Source: Cognatishimia activa
GTDB taxonomy: Bacteria > Pseudomonadota > Alphaproteobacteria > Rhodobacterales > Rhodobacteraceae
Direction: 5' to 3'
Length of the DNA stretch: 64,000 nt
NCBI RefSeq assembly: GCF_017798205.1
Contig: NZ_CP060010.1
Location: 1,426,001 to 1,490,000, forward strand
Shown here: in pieces, positions 18,378 to 27,321 of the stretch
Numbering within the stretch: position 1 is the first letter of the stretch
Layout of the letters: every line of letters begins with the position of its first letter
Notes under the pieces: generated by a model
Told to the model about the DNA's origin: nothing
Seen by the model: only the letters and a program-made list of their open reading frames with translations
The model's database searches: none
Made by a program: the position numbers and the translations under genes

Positions 18378-20588
18378 TCAATGTTGGGTCTCTTGTTTCT
18401 CGACCGTGAAAAAGAACCCATCTGGGTGGTCGTTAAAGGCGATGTCATCAGGCACCACATCGGGCCCGGCCAGAAAGACATTTGCCCCAAAGTGTTGAAG
18501 CTTGCGCGACAAGCGCTGCATGCGCTCGCTGGTCAGAGTTTCATAGAACGCGGCGTAGTTGGGGGTTGCCTTGAGTTCGTCGATTTTGGCGCGGTGTGCG
18601 TCTACGCAGGCGCTGTGCATCTTGGCGATATCCGGGTCGGCCAAAAGCCTGTTCATCTCTGACTGTAGCGCTGGCAACATGCGCGTGATCGAGGTGTCCT
18701 CGACAATGTTGTGGTTCATGCGGAACCAATAGGCGAGGCCCTGATCGCGGTCGACGTGGTTCACACGGCCTCGATCTCGTTTCACCAGAAAACTCTCGGC
18801 CGAGCGTACGGCATAGTGGTTCAAGCTGACCAGATCATAGCCGACCGTGGCTTTGGTCGATCTCCAGGCGTTGCGGAAGTTGGATTTCGGCATGGGTTTG
18901 CCAGACCCGTTGACCCAATTGATCTGCTCCCAAAGCTGGGGTTTTAGCCCCTTGGGTCGGTGCACACCAAGTTTCTTAAAGATCCCAAGGTTTCGGTAAA
19001 GCGTCTTAAATCCCCAAGCCTGATGGGGCTTTCGCGTCATTTCTGCAGCGCAACGGGTGAAATCGCCAATCAGCGGGGCGTCACGAAATGCATGTTGATC
19101 CGAGTTGCCAAACAGCCGCCATGTCATCGCGATCATATTGGCGTCGGGCACAGCCGCGAAGAGGTCTGACAGGCGGCCGTCACCCACTTTCACATTGATG
19201 AATTCGTCCACATCCATACAGACCAGCCAGTCCGACCTTTGCATCATCGGCTCATCGTCGGCGGCATGAAGCGCTGCGTGTTGCGGCTTGAGGCCGCTTT
19301 CGCGAAAGGGATTGTCGCGGTGTTGGACCAGGCCTTTGTCTTGCAACAGATCAAGGAAGGTATCGGTGCCGTCGGTGCAGTCGTTGGTGTAAACGAGGAA
19401 GTTCTCGACCCCGATGGCACGATGATAAGCCAGCCATTCCAGGATAAATGGACCTTCGTTTTTCATACAAGTCACGATGGCGACGGAGTTCGGGATCTTG
19501 GCCGTAGTTTTCGCGTGTTGTGCCGGAATAGGCACAGGCTTTCCGCCCCAATACGATGTCGCGCGCAGCATAAGATCAGGGGCTTCCACCAGCGACGTCT
19601 TAGGAACAATCTTTGAGATCGAGCCCGCATCGTGCCTCAGCGCCATATAGCGATAGAAGGGCAATGGCGCGGTCGTGCCCAAAGCCGCGCCCGGCATGAA
19701 GAACGGACGCCAAAGGCGTGTTTTTGGGGTTTTGGAAGGGGTCAGGCTCCAACGTGTGATTTTCTGGCTGCTGTCAAATTGCGTGCAGATATGATCCGAG
19801 AATTGCGCTTCGCGCCCGTTGCGCACGCGCCAAGGGTATGCCGGTGTGCCGCTTAGAAGGAGCGTGCCGCCGGTGGTTCGCTCTAGCAGGTCAATAAGGC
19901 TGTCGCCTTCGGTGGGTTCAAGCAGGTCGCTGGGGTCCAGCAACGAAACCGATTTGGCGTCATTCAAAAACCGCCAACGGAGATGTTCGACGACGTTCAG
20001 CTGCCCAAGCGGGGAGCGCCACGGATCTGGGTCTGGTACCACCATGCGATCTTTGCCCGGAGCATCTGGCGCGCAGAAAGGGTGAGATTCCGCGGGCAAA
20101 TCCGGATCTCCGAGGGGAATATCAAACTGTATGACGGCGAGCGCCTTAAGGCCGGGCAGGGCGCGCGCGGCCGATCGCAAAGCCTGTGCGAAATCGCTTC
20201 CGTCGCTCGGGTTAGCACGATCCACAATCAAGGCTGCGTTCAGGCCGTGACGGTCCAAATTCCAGCGCAGCCAGTCCAGAGTAACGTCGACCGACTGCCC
20301 GTTGCGAAAGGCCAGCACAGCATGCAGGTTTTCGAACAGGTCACGCTGATGGTGCGAAAGGGTGACGTCTGGTCGGGCCTCGGACGCTGCAAAGCTGAGG
20401 ATCTGATGTGCGCCTATGGCTCTGACTTCGGGTTGGACGGCACTAAAACGCGCTGGCGTCAGGCTGCCAACGCCAAAGACCTGCGCCTCTTCGCCCGTTT
20501 GCACAGCGTCCAGGATCACCTCGTCCCCGATGCGCTGATGCGTGATCACGTGGTGTTCAAACCGAAGGGTTGAGGGGACGTCTGCCAT
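18378..20588 (-). CDS. two-part GT2/GT92-like glycosyltransferase
   Basis: A 736-residue protein. From about 367 to 650 it is a GT2/GT92-like domain: IVTCMKNEGPFILEWLAYHR, NDCTDGTD, and the metal motif MDVDEF at 458-463, followed by GVHRPKG and LNHYAVRS. The N-terminal 360 residues have a weaker, degenerate glycosyltransferase-like pattern (LDWLRWNLDRHGLNAALIVD) and may be a second, inactive copy. The gene begins three bases after the stop of the next glycosyltransferase upstream. Probably cytoplasmic, acting on a surface polysaccharide; acceptor and donor are unknown. Confidence 0.8.
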   Translation of the reverse strand: MADVPSTLRFEHHVITHQRIGDEVILDAVQTGEEAQVFGVGSLTPARFSAVQPEVRAIGAHQILSFAASEARPDVTLSHHQRDLFENLHAVLAFRNGQSVDVTLDWLRWNLDRHGLNAALIVDRANPSDGSDFAQALRSAARALPGLKALAVIQFDIPLGDPDLPAESHPFCAPDAPGKDRMVVPDPDPWRSPLGQLNVVEHLRWRFLNDAKSVSLLDPSDLLEPTEGDSLIDLLERTTGGTLLLSGTPAYPWRVRNGREAQFSDHICTQFDSSQKITRWSLTPSKTPKTRLWRPFFMPGAALGTTAPLPFYRYMALRHDAGSISKIVPKTSLVEAPDLMLRATSYWGGKPVPIPAQHAKTTAKIPNSVAIVTCMKNEGPFILEWLAYHRAIGVENFLVYTNDCTDGTDTFLDLLQDKGLVQHRDNPFRESGLKPQHAALHAADDEPMMQRSDWLVCMDVDEFINVKVGDGRLSDLFAAVPDANMIAMTWRLFGNSDQHAFRDAPLIGDFTRCAAEMTRKPHQAWGFKTLYRNLGIFKKLGVHRPKGLKPQLWEQINWVNGSGKPMPKSNFRNAWRSTKATVGYDLVSLNHYAVRSAESFLVKRDRGRVNHVDRDQGLAYWFRMNHNIVEDTSITRMLPALQSEMNRLLADPDIAKMHSACVDAHRAKIDELKATPNYAAFYETLTSERMQRLSRKLQHFGANVFLAGPDVVPDDIAFNDHPDGFFFTVEKQETQH

Positions 20589-20591
20589 AGG

Positions 20592-21659
20592 TCAGGTGCT
20601 CTCGACAGAGTCCTTTTGGGTGCGCTGAGCCAGATGGTACCAGGCCACCAATCGCCGTTGCAGGCGAGGCGGAGGCACCTCGCTGCTTCCTGCTGTGATC
20701 AGTTTGGTCATAAGACTGTGCGTCTCTGGTTGAAGCACAAGCTGATTGAACCGTTCTTGATGGCATTCCACACAATCATCATGCAGTTTTTTGACCCCGG
20801 GCATGAACAAGAGCTCTTCGAGAACTTTCTTCGTGGCGCCCGACATCGCCGAGATCGAAGTGTCTTCGACCGTGTTGAAGTTGCGATCTACCCAATAGGC
20901 AAGGTCGATTGGCTTCTTTCTGTTAGGCAAACCACGCTCGCGTTTCAAAAGAAAGGCCGCCACCGATTTGACCGCATAGTGGTTGACCTCGACCAAGTCG
21001 CGCGCGGGTTTGTGACCGAAAAACGAAATCCGTTTTTCGTCCATCGCAAAGTCCTGATCGATGAATGTGCCGGACCCGTCCACAAAAATCGGGCGGCGGG
21101 CTTTCGCCAGAGGTTTCTGCTGTGGGCGATGCACGCCAAAGCTGCGAAACGGGCCATTCGGTTTAAACAGGGTCTTACACAGACTGGCCGAGATCGGGTA
21201 GGTCGCGGTTTCTGGAATGGCGCGGGTATAGGCCTCCGTCACCAAGCGATCTCGTATTCCCACGTGGCCATTGTGCCCAAACAAGCGCCATTGCATCACA
21301 ATCCCATCGGCCTCCGGTGAAATCGCGTTGATCAGGGCGGGTATGGTACGGTTGCCTGTTTTGATGTTCAGGAACTCGTCGACGTCGCTGACCAGAACCC
21401 AATTGGCCTTTCTGGTCAAAGGATGCGCCCAGGCTGCCTTGAGCGCTTGCCACTGGATCGAGTTCCCCTTCTCGAGTTTGTGCTCAACTAGGCGCACAAT
21501 GCCGGCCTGTTGCAGAGCCTTTAAAAGCTCGATGGTCCCGTCGCTGCAATCATTGGCGTAGATAAGGAAGTCGGTGACCCCGGCCGCCCTGTGATGGGCG
21601 ATCCATTCAAGCAGGTAAGGTCCTTCGTCCCGTACCGTAGTGACACATAGAATTCGCAA
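20592..21659 (-). CDS. GT2/GT92-like glycosyltransferase
   Basis: A 355-residue single-domain enzyme homologous to the second half of the 736-residue neighbour: TVRDEGPYLLEWIAHHRAAG, NDCSDGT, the SDVDEF metal motif with D92 and D94, GVHRPQQ, and VNHYAVKS. It starts at a TTG (21659) without a strong ribosome-binding site, so the exact start is uncertain, though the N-terminal motif leaves little room for another. It is the first gene of the four-gene minus-strand cluster. The promoter should lie in the long AT-richer gap above 21660. Confidence 0.82.
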   Translation of the reverse strand: MRILCVTTVRDEGPYLLEWIAHHRAAGVTDFLIYANDCSDGTIELLKALQQAGIVRLVEHKLEKGNSIQWQALKAAWAHPLTRKANWVLVSDVDEFLNIKTGNRTIPALINAISPEADGIVMQWRLFGHNGHVGIRDRLVTEAYTRAIPETATYPISASLCKTLFKPNGPFRSFGVHRPQQKPLAKARRPIFVDGSGTFIDQDFAMDEKRISFFGHKPARDLVEVNHYAVKSVAAFLLKRERGLPNRKKPIDLAYWVDRNFNTVEDTSISAMSGATKKVLEELLFMPGVKKLHDDCVECHQERFNQLVLQPETHSLMTKLITAGSSEVPPPRLQRRLVAWYHLAQRTQKDSVEST

Positions 21660-22353
21660 TTTCTGCTGCTCTGATTTGCTTTTTCACGAGTCTAACAGCC
21701 TTGACGCAAAAAGCCATATGAGACCGATTTCCACGTCCTAGAGATTCTCTAAAAACACCACTTTTCTTAGGTCACGTGCTGAAATTTTCCCGGTATTTTT
21801 GCTTTTGCAGGCGTCCTTGGCGGTAAATGAAATCAAAATGTCGTTTTTCGACCAGAGGAAACACCCGTCTCCGGCAGACATTTTCGTATGGATTTTAACG
21901 CCGCGCCGCACCATCAAGCCACGCGTTCAAATTGGTCAACGGACCTCTTTGATCCTGTGCTGACTCTGGCGGCTGACTTTAAGTCCTTCTGTCGACTCTC
22001 CCTTTCCGTGTTTGCGCTGACTCATTTTAATGTTGCAATTCATGCAGTTGCGCGTGAAGGTGAAGGCGCACGTCATCACAAGTCGGCGTCTGTGGGGGGA
22101 AATCGACTGAAAAATGAACGCAACGCTCAGGTCTTTAGACAGCGAGTAGGGCGTTTTAGCTGTGGGCCTCGCCCACTGCGGTGACCTACGAATTTGGCCG
22201 GTTGAAACCAACGTGTTTCGGGTCCGGTCGTGGTCAGTAGAGGTCAAAAGGCGACCTCTTAGTGATCAAAAGAACTTGAATCGCCACAAGGCGGTTTTTG
22301 GTCAAAACTAGAACCATAGGGGCAAAAACGCCCCGCACACAGGGAGACTATAA
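21660..22353. other. 694-base intergenic region with structured leader
   Basis: No convincing gene is seen here. The left part should hold the promoter of the glycan cluster. The right part is the leader of the substrate-binding protein and contains three hairpins: AGAGGTC/GACCTCT (22239-22259), a weak CGCC-ACAA-GGCG followed by five Ts (22282-22299), and GGGGC/GCCCC (22319-22334). A repeated G(G/A)TCAAAA occurs at 22242-22249, 22264-22271 and 22300-22307. The ribosome-binding site GGGAG lies just before ATG 22354. Confidence 0.5.
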
Positions 22354-24015
22354 ATGGAATTTCTGACACGTACCGGCAAGCCTCTGCCTAAAGAGATTGT
22401 CGATTCTGCCAAGAAAGTGGGTAACGACGAAGTATCTCGTCGCGAGTTCCTCGCGATTGCTTCTGCATTCGGCGCGACCGCGGCGACCGCATACTCCATG
22501 CTTGGCATGGCGGCTCCTGCCCAAGCGGCTGGCCACGCGAAAATGGGCGGCACCGTTCGCCTCCAGACTGAAGTGCGCGCGCTGAAAGACCCACGCACAT
22601 ACGACTGGTCCCAGATCGCAAACTTCTCTCGCGGTTGGCTCGAGTATCTCGTGTCTTATGAGAACGACGGTACCTTCACCCCAACCCTGCTGGAAAGCTG
22701 GGAAGTTTCTTCAGACGCGAAGACCTACACTCTGAACGTACGTAAGGGCGTTAAGTGGAACAACGGCGACGACTTCACCGCAGAAGACGTAGCGCGCAAC
22801 ATCACTGGCTGGTGTGACAAATCCGTTGAAGGTAACTCCATGGCGGGCCGTATGGCGTCTCTGATCGACGCTGACTCTGGCAAAGCCATCGAGGGCGCAA
22901 TTGTTGTTGTAGACAGCCACACTGTTCAGCTGAACCTGCCAAACTCTGACATCTCGATCATCCCGGGCATGGCAGACTATCCAGCGGCGATCGTTCACAG
23001 CAGCCACAACGACGCGGACATGCTGACCAACCCAATCGGCACTGGCCCTTACCTGCCAGAGTCTCTGGAAGTCGGCGTTAAAGCGGTTCTGGTGCGCAAC
23101 GAGAACCACACCTGGTGGAACGCTGGCAACGGCGCATGGATCGATCGTTTCGAGTATGTCGACTACGGCACCGACCCAGCAGCTTGGGTTGCAGCAGCAG
23201 AAGCAGATGAATACGACGTTAACTACTCTGTTGATGGCGACTTCATCGACCTGATCTCGTCTCTGGACGGCTGGAACACCAACGAAGTTGTGACCATGGC
23301 GACCATCGTTATCCGTCCAAACCAGCTTGCAGAAGTTGATGGCAAGCAGCCTTACGCTGACAAGCGTGTACGTCAGGCTCTGGCGATGGCGGTTGACAAC
23401 AACGTTCTTCTGGAACTGGGTTACGGCAGCCGCGGTATTCCAGCGCAAAACCACCACGTTGGTCCAGCGCACCCAGAATTTGCTGACATTGGCGCACCAA
23501 AGCACGACCCAGCGGGCGCGCTTGCTCTGATGAAAGAAGCGGGCATGGGCGACTATGAGCACGAACTGCTCTCGATCGACGATGCATGGCGGAAAAACAC
23601 CACCGACGCCGTTGCGGCTCAGCTGCGCGACGCAGGCATCAAGGTCAAGCGGACCGTTCTGCCTGGTTCCACCTTCTGGAACGACTGGGCGAAGTATCCA
23701 TTCTCCTCCACCAACTGGAACCACCGTCCTCTCGGTGTTCAGATCTGGGGTCTGGCCTATCGTTCTGGCGAAGCATGGAACGAGTTCGGCTGGTCCAATG
23801 CAGAGTTTGACGGCATCCTGGCAGAAGCGCTGGCAACTGCTGACGTGGAAGCGCGTCGTGCTCTGATGGCGAAAGGTGAAGAGATCATCCGCGAGGAAGG
23901 CGTCACCATCCAGCCATACTGGCGTTCGCTCTACAACCACGCGAAAGAAGGTCTGGAAGGCGCTGGCCACCACATCACCTTCGAATTCCGCCCAGCTCAG
24001 GTTCACTGGACCTAA
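22354..24015 (+). CDS. Tat-exported ABC transporter substrate-binding protein (family 5)
   Basis: A 553-residue peptide/nickel-type (SBP_bac_5) binding protein. The N-terminus has a twin-arginine signal [10 protein letters not shown] at 27-36 and a cleavage region APAQAAG near 60. Typical mature blocks follow ([30 protein letters not shown]). Codon choice is strongly biased to CTG, GTT, CGT, AAC and CCA, unlike its neighbours, suggesting high expression. A strong intrinsic terminator follows directly. No permease or ATPase gene is adjacent, so this is an orphan binding protein or its partners lie elsewhere. Confidence 0.92.
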   Translation: MEFLTRTGKPLPKEIVDSAKKVGNDEVSRREFLAIASAFGATAATAYSMLGMAAPAQAAGHAKMGGTVRLQTEVRALKDPRTYDWSQIANFSRGWLEYLVSYENDGTFTPTLLESWEVSSDAKTYTLNVRKGVKWNNGDDFTAEDVARNITGWCDKSVEGNSMAGRMASLIDADSGKAIEGAIVVVDSHTVQLNLPNSDISIIPGMADYPAAIVHSSHNDADMLTNPIGTGPYLPESLEVGVKAVLVRNENHTWWNAGNGAWIDRFEYVDYGTDPAAWVAAAEADEYDVNYSVDGDFIDLISSLDGWNTNEVVTMATIVIRPNQLAEVDGKQPYADKRVRQALAMAVDNNVLLELGYGSRGIPAQNHHVGPAHPEFADIGAPKHDPAGALALMKEAGMGDYEHELLSIDDAWRKNTTDAVAAQLRDAGIKVKRTVLPGSTFWNDWAKYPFSSTNWNHRPLGVQIWGLAYRSGEAWNEFGWSNAEFDGILAEALATADVEARRALMAKGEEIIREEGVTIQPYWRSLYNHAKEGLEGAGHHITFEFRPAQVHWT

Positions 24016-24038
24016 AACTGTCGGAAAGACAAAAAGAA

Positions 24039-24065
24039 AGGGTCGCCTTTGGGCGACCCTTTTTT
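24039..24065 (+). terminator. intrinsic terminator of the substrate-binding protein gene
   Basis: Perfect nine-base stem AGGGTCGCC (24039-24047) with GGCGACCCT (24052-24060), loop TTTG, then a T run at 24061-24065. It lies 24 bases after the TAA stop, so transcription is monocistronic. Confidence 0.93.
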
Positions 24066-24111
24066 GTTAGGCGACCTCCCGATGTGGGAGAGGAGGCCGC
24101 CTGACGCACTC

Positions 24112-25224
24112 TTATTTGATGCAGCCTTCGATCGAGTCCGCGATGTTTTGCAAAAGCTCGGTGTAAAGGCCTGCTCCCAGATCAAGGCCAACGCCCAGCG
24201 GGTCGATAACGGTCGCAGAAACTTGACCGTTGGTCACAGACTTCACCAGCGCATCGCTGAATTGAGGCTCAGAGAAGACACAAGTGATGTTGTGTTCTTG
24301 GATCTCGGCTTGGATCTCGGTCAGACGCGCCGCGCTTGGAGGCGTGGCGTCAGAGACCTGCAATGCGCCGGTTGCCTTCAGGCCAGTGGCCTCTTCGAAA
24401 TATTGATAGGCGTCGTGGAACACGATGAACTTCGCGCCACTGTATGGCGCAAGTTGCGCAGCCAGAGCGCCTTCCAGCGCTTCAAGCCCTTCGGCAGCTG
24501 CAGCTGCGTTTGCTTCGTAGGTGGCCGCGTTTTCTGGATCTAGTTCCGACAGGTGTTCCGCGATTTCGCCAACCCAAGAGGCCGCGTTGTGCGGGCTAAG
24601 CCACGCATGAGGGTCTGCGCCATCGTGGTCGTGGCCGTGTTCGTCGTGATGACCTTCTTCGGCGTGCTCGTCATGACCCTCTTCGTCGTGATCATCATGC
24701 CCATGCTCGTCCTTGTGATCGTCATGGTCATCATGGTCGTCGTGATGTTCATCTTTGTGATCATCGTGGCCATGTCCCTCATCGGCATGCTCTTCATGAT
24801 CATCGTGGTCGTCATGATGCTCGTCTTTGTGCTCATCATGATCGTCGTGATCATCATGGTGGTCCTCCCCAGCGAAAATCGGTGTTTCGCGGAAGTTCAG
24901 AACCTTGGTGCCATGCGCATGAAGTAGCTCGAGCGACTCAGCCTCTGGCGCCAGATTTTCGATCGAAGACTCAAGCCATGGCGTCAGATCTTCACCGATC
25001 CAAACCACCATGTCTGCCTCTTGCAGCGCGCGGGCCTCGGAAGGACGCATGGAATAACCGTGTGGGGAACTGCCCTGTTTCATCAAAATCTTAGGAGATC
25101 CCAGATCACCCATCACTTGCGATACAAGAGAATGAACGGCGGGAATATCGGTGACAACATTTGGCACGTCAGCATAGGCGGCCGTTGTTGTGAGCATCAG
25201 AGCGGAAAATGCACGAATCTTCAT
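24112..25224 (-). CDS. znuA: zinc ABC transporter periplasmic binding protein
   Basis: A 370-residue cluster 9 metal-binding protein that captures Zn2+ for ZnuBC. The signal peptide ends near AYA (15-18). Expected metal ligands are visible as H31 (IPAVHSL), H55 (SSPHGYSM) and H206 (DPHAWLSP). A very long His/Asp/Glu loop spans about 119-204, with 28 histidines between 121 and 200, which is longer than usual for ZnuA. It is divergent from zur with two Zur-like palindromes in the 87-base gap, so zinc-repressed expression is expected. Confidence 0.96.
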   Translation of the reverse strand: MKIRAFSALMLTTTAAYADVPNVVTDIPAVHSLVSQVMGDLGSPKILMKQGSSPHGYSMRPSEARALQEADMVVWIGEDLTPWLESSIENLAPEAESLELLHAHGTKVLNFRETPIFAGEDHHDDHDDHDEHKDEHHDDHDDHEEHADEGHGHDDHKDEHHDDHDDHDDHKDEHGHDDHDEEGHDEHAEEGHHDEHGHDHDGADPHAWLSPHNAASWVGEIAEHLSELDPENAATYEANAAAAAEGLEALEGALAAQLAPYSGAKFIVFHDAYQYFEEATGLKATGALQVSDATPPSAARLTEIQAEIQEHNITCVFSEPQFSDALVKSVTNGQVSATVIDPLGVGLDLGAGLYTELLQNIADSIEGCIK

Positions 25225-25233
25225 AGGTTTCTC

Positions 25234-25250
25234 ATGTTATGGTATAACGT
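25234..25250. promoter_or_regulatory. Zur box 1 (znuA side)
   Basis: ATGTTAT-GGT-ATAACGT is a nearly perfect inverted repeat (one mismatch) 10 bases upstream of the znuA start. It matches the AT-rich GTTAT-ATAAC core of alphaproteobacterial Zur operators as I recall it. Confidence 0.75.
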
Positions 25251-25270
25251 TGAGGGGTTGCCTATCTAAA

Positions 25271-25287
25271 TTGTTATAGTATATCAA
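25271..25287. promoter_or_regulatory. Zur box 2 (zur side)
   Basis: TTGTTATA-G-TATATCAA is a 17-base inverted repeat with one mismatch, 25 bases upstream of the zur start. It shares the GTTAT core with box 1. Two boxes allow separate repression of the divergent znuA and zur-znuCB promoters. Confidence 0.7.
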
Positions 25288-25311
25288 GCCTTAGATTCAG
25301 TCGGAGTCCCT

Positions 25312-25785
25312 ATGACTAGTCCTGGTTTTCAAGCACATGACCATGCCCGTTGCGTCTCTGATGGTATGGAGGCGGCGCTTTCTTATTGCGAAAAGAATGG
25401 GCTGAAATTCACGCCGGTGCGCCAGCGCGTGTTTGAAATTCTATTGTCCGAGCACAAGGCGATGGGGGCGTATGACATCCTCGAAATCCTCGCCAAAGAA
25501 GGTATGGGCAGTCAGCCGCCCGTGGTTTATCGCGCGTTGGATTTCCTTGGCACACACGGCTTCGTGCATAAGATCGAAAAGCTGAATGCCTTTGTGGCCT
25601 GCGACCATCCCGGCTCGGTTCACGATCCGGCCTTCATGATCTGCCGGAGTTGCACCAAAGTCGTCGAAATGGACGGCAGCCCAAGCTCCGAGATATCGAG
25701 CGCGGCGCAGGATCTGGGGTTTGAGGTCGAGGCCGTTGTGGTCGAGGCCGAGGGCCTGTGCCCGACCTGTCAGGACCCTTCATGA
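25312..25785 (+). CDS. zur: zinc uptake regulator, Fur family
   Basis: A 157-residue Fur-family repressor. The N-terminal winged helix contains FTPVRQRVFEILLSEHKAMG and YRALDFLGTHGFVHK. The metal-binding C-terminus carries CDHPGS, CRSC and a terminal CPTC for the structural zinc. ATG 25312 follows CGGAG. Its stop overlaps the znuC start as ATGA (25782-25785), so repressor and ATPase are translationally coupled. Adjacent palindromes imply autorepression with zinc. Confidence 0.95.
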   Translation: MTSPGFQAHDHARCVSDGMEAALSYCEKNGLKFTPVRQRVFEILLSEHKAMGAYDILEILAKEGMGSQPPVVYRALDFLGTHGFVHKIEKLNAFVACDHPGSVHDPAFMICRSCTKVVEMDGSPSSEISSAAQDLGFEVEAVVVEAEGLCPTCQDPS

Positions 25786-26537
25786 CACTTGTGAAGACCG
25801 ATGGGATGACCATCCAGATGGGCGGTACCACCGCCCTGCGTCGGGTCGATTTTTCCATTTCCAAAGGCGAGATCGTGACTGTTGTCGGCCCGAATGGATC
25901 GGGCAAGTCGACGCTGATGCGCGCGATCATTGGCGCGATTGAGCCCACAGAGGGCTCTCTGACACGCGCGCCGGGTTTGCGCATTGGCTATGTGCCGCAA
26001 AGCCTGCATATCGACCCGACATTACCCATTACTGTCCGACGGTTCCTATCCCTGCCCAATCGCAAACCTAAAGCCGAGATCGAAGCAGCTATGGCGCGGG
26101 TTGCAGCAGAGAACCTTCTGGACAAACAGATGTTCACTCTGTCGGGCGGGCAGTTCCAGCGCACCCTTTTGGCGCGTGCCTTGCTCGAAAAGCCCGATCT
26201 TTTGATTCTGGATGAGCCGACAACTGGCCTGGACCAGCCTGGTTCGGCGGCGTTTTATCGGCTGATCGAAGACATCCGGCAAGAGTCGGGAACCGCCGTC
26301 CTGATGGTCTCGCATGAACTGCACGTTGTGATGAGCGCCTCTGACCGTGTGATCTGTTTGAATGGGCATGTGTGCTGCCACGGGTCTCCTGACGTGGTGG
26401 CCTCGGCGCCAGAATATCGGGCGTTGTTTGGGTCTGGCACGCAAGGGGCGCTGGCGCTCTATCGCCATGATCACGATCACCATCACCACCATCACGACCA
26501 TGATCACGACCACGCCGAGGATCACGCCCATGTTTGA
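25782..26537 (+). CDS. znuC: zinc ABC transporter ATP-binding protein with His-rich tail
   Basis: A 251-residue ABC ATPase: Walker A GPNGSGKST, signature LSGGQFQR, Walker B LLILDEPTTGLD, and a switch histidine in MVSHELH. The C-terminal 24 residues are a DHDHHHHHH-type tail with 13 histidines. The start is ATG 25782, coupled to zur by ATGA. The last eight bases overlap znuB. It powers ZnuB for zinc import at the inner membrane. Confidence 0.95.
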   Translation: MTLVKTDGMTIQMGGTTALRRVDFSISKGEIVTVVGPNGSGKSTLMRAIIGAIEPTEGSLTRAPGLRIGYVPQSLHIDPTLPITVRRFLSLPNRKPKAEIEAAMARVAAENLLDKQMFTLSGGQFQRTLLARALLEKPDLLILDEPTTGLDQPGSAAFYRLIEDIRQESGTAVLMVSHELHVVMSASDRVICLNGHVCCHGSPDVVASAPEYRALFGSGTQGALALYRHDHDHHHHHHDHDHDHAEDHAHV

Positions 26538-27321
26538 CGATTTCCTCGTGCGAGCGACTCTGGCAGGCATCGGCGTTGCGATTGCCGCGGCTCCTTTGGG
26601 CTGTTTCGTGGTCTGGCGGCGCATGGCCTATTTCGGAGACGCTACCAGCCACGCGGCCATCCTCGGTATCGCCCTGGCTTTGGCGTTGAATATTTCCGTA
26701 TTCACCGGAGCCCTTGTGATCGCTTTGGTAATGGCCTTCACGGTCACATCGCTATCGGGGCGCGGATTTGCGATGGACACGCTGCTGGGAGTTGCAGCGC
26801 ATTCGGCCTTGGCCGTTGGGCTGGTCGCCGTGTCCTTTCTGTCCGGTGTGCGCTTGGACCTCATGGCCTATCTCTTCGGCGATATTCTGGCGGTCGGGAC
26901 CTCTGATCTGGCCGTCATCTGGGTCGGTGCGGCCTTGGTGCTTTTGCTGATGATCTGGCGCTGGTCCGCACTTTTGACGGCCACGCTGAACCATGGTCTC
27001 GCCAGCGCCAGCGGCATCAATCCGCAACGTGAGCAGATGATCCTGACGATCAGCCTTGCCATTGTCGTGGCGGTCGCGATCAAAGTCGTCGGAGTCCTGC
27101 TGATCGTAGCTATGCTGATCATCCCAGCCGCTGCCGCACGGCCCGTGGCGCGCAATCCCGAGAGCATGGCATTGATCGCGGGCGTTATCGGAGCCCTGTC
27201 AGCCGTGCTGGGCCTTCGCGCGAGCTATCTTTATGACACGCCTGCTGGGCCAAGCATTGTCTGCGTGGCTGCGGGCCTATTTCTGGTCAGCAATATTCTG
27301 GGACGCTTTCGCGTCGCCTAG
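26530..27321 (+). CDS. znuB: zinc ABC transporter permease
   Basis: A 263-residue ABC-3 family permease with about eight hydrophobic segments (MFDDFLVRATLAGIGVAIAA at the start; VGVLLIVAMLIIPAAAARPV near 195-215, the family's conserved block). ATG 26530 overlaps the znuC end by eight bases. It completes the zur-znuC-znuB operon. Its stop overlaps that of the convergent DUF2478 gene. Confidence 0.94.
   Translation: MFDDFLVRATLAGIGVAIAAAPLGCFVVWRRMAYFGDATSHAAILGIALALALNISVFTGALVIALVMAFTVTSLSGRGFAMDTLLGVAAHSALAVGLVAVSFLSGVRLDLMAYLFGDILAVGTSDLAVIWVGAALVLLLMIWRWSALLTATLNHGLASASGINPQREQMILTISLAIVVAVAIKVVGVLLIVAMLIIPAAAARPVARNPESMALIAGVIGALSAVLGLRASYLYDTPAGPSIVCVAAGLFLVSNILGRFRVA

Noticed and set aside
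24630-24870. Tandem-repeat-like purine/pyrimidine tract as a CRISPR or minisatellite
   Set aside because: It encodes the in-frame His/Asp loop of ZnuA; there are no uniform repeats with unique spacers.
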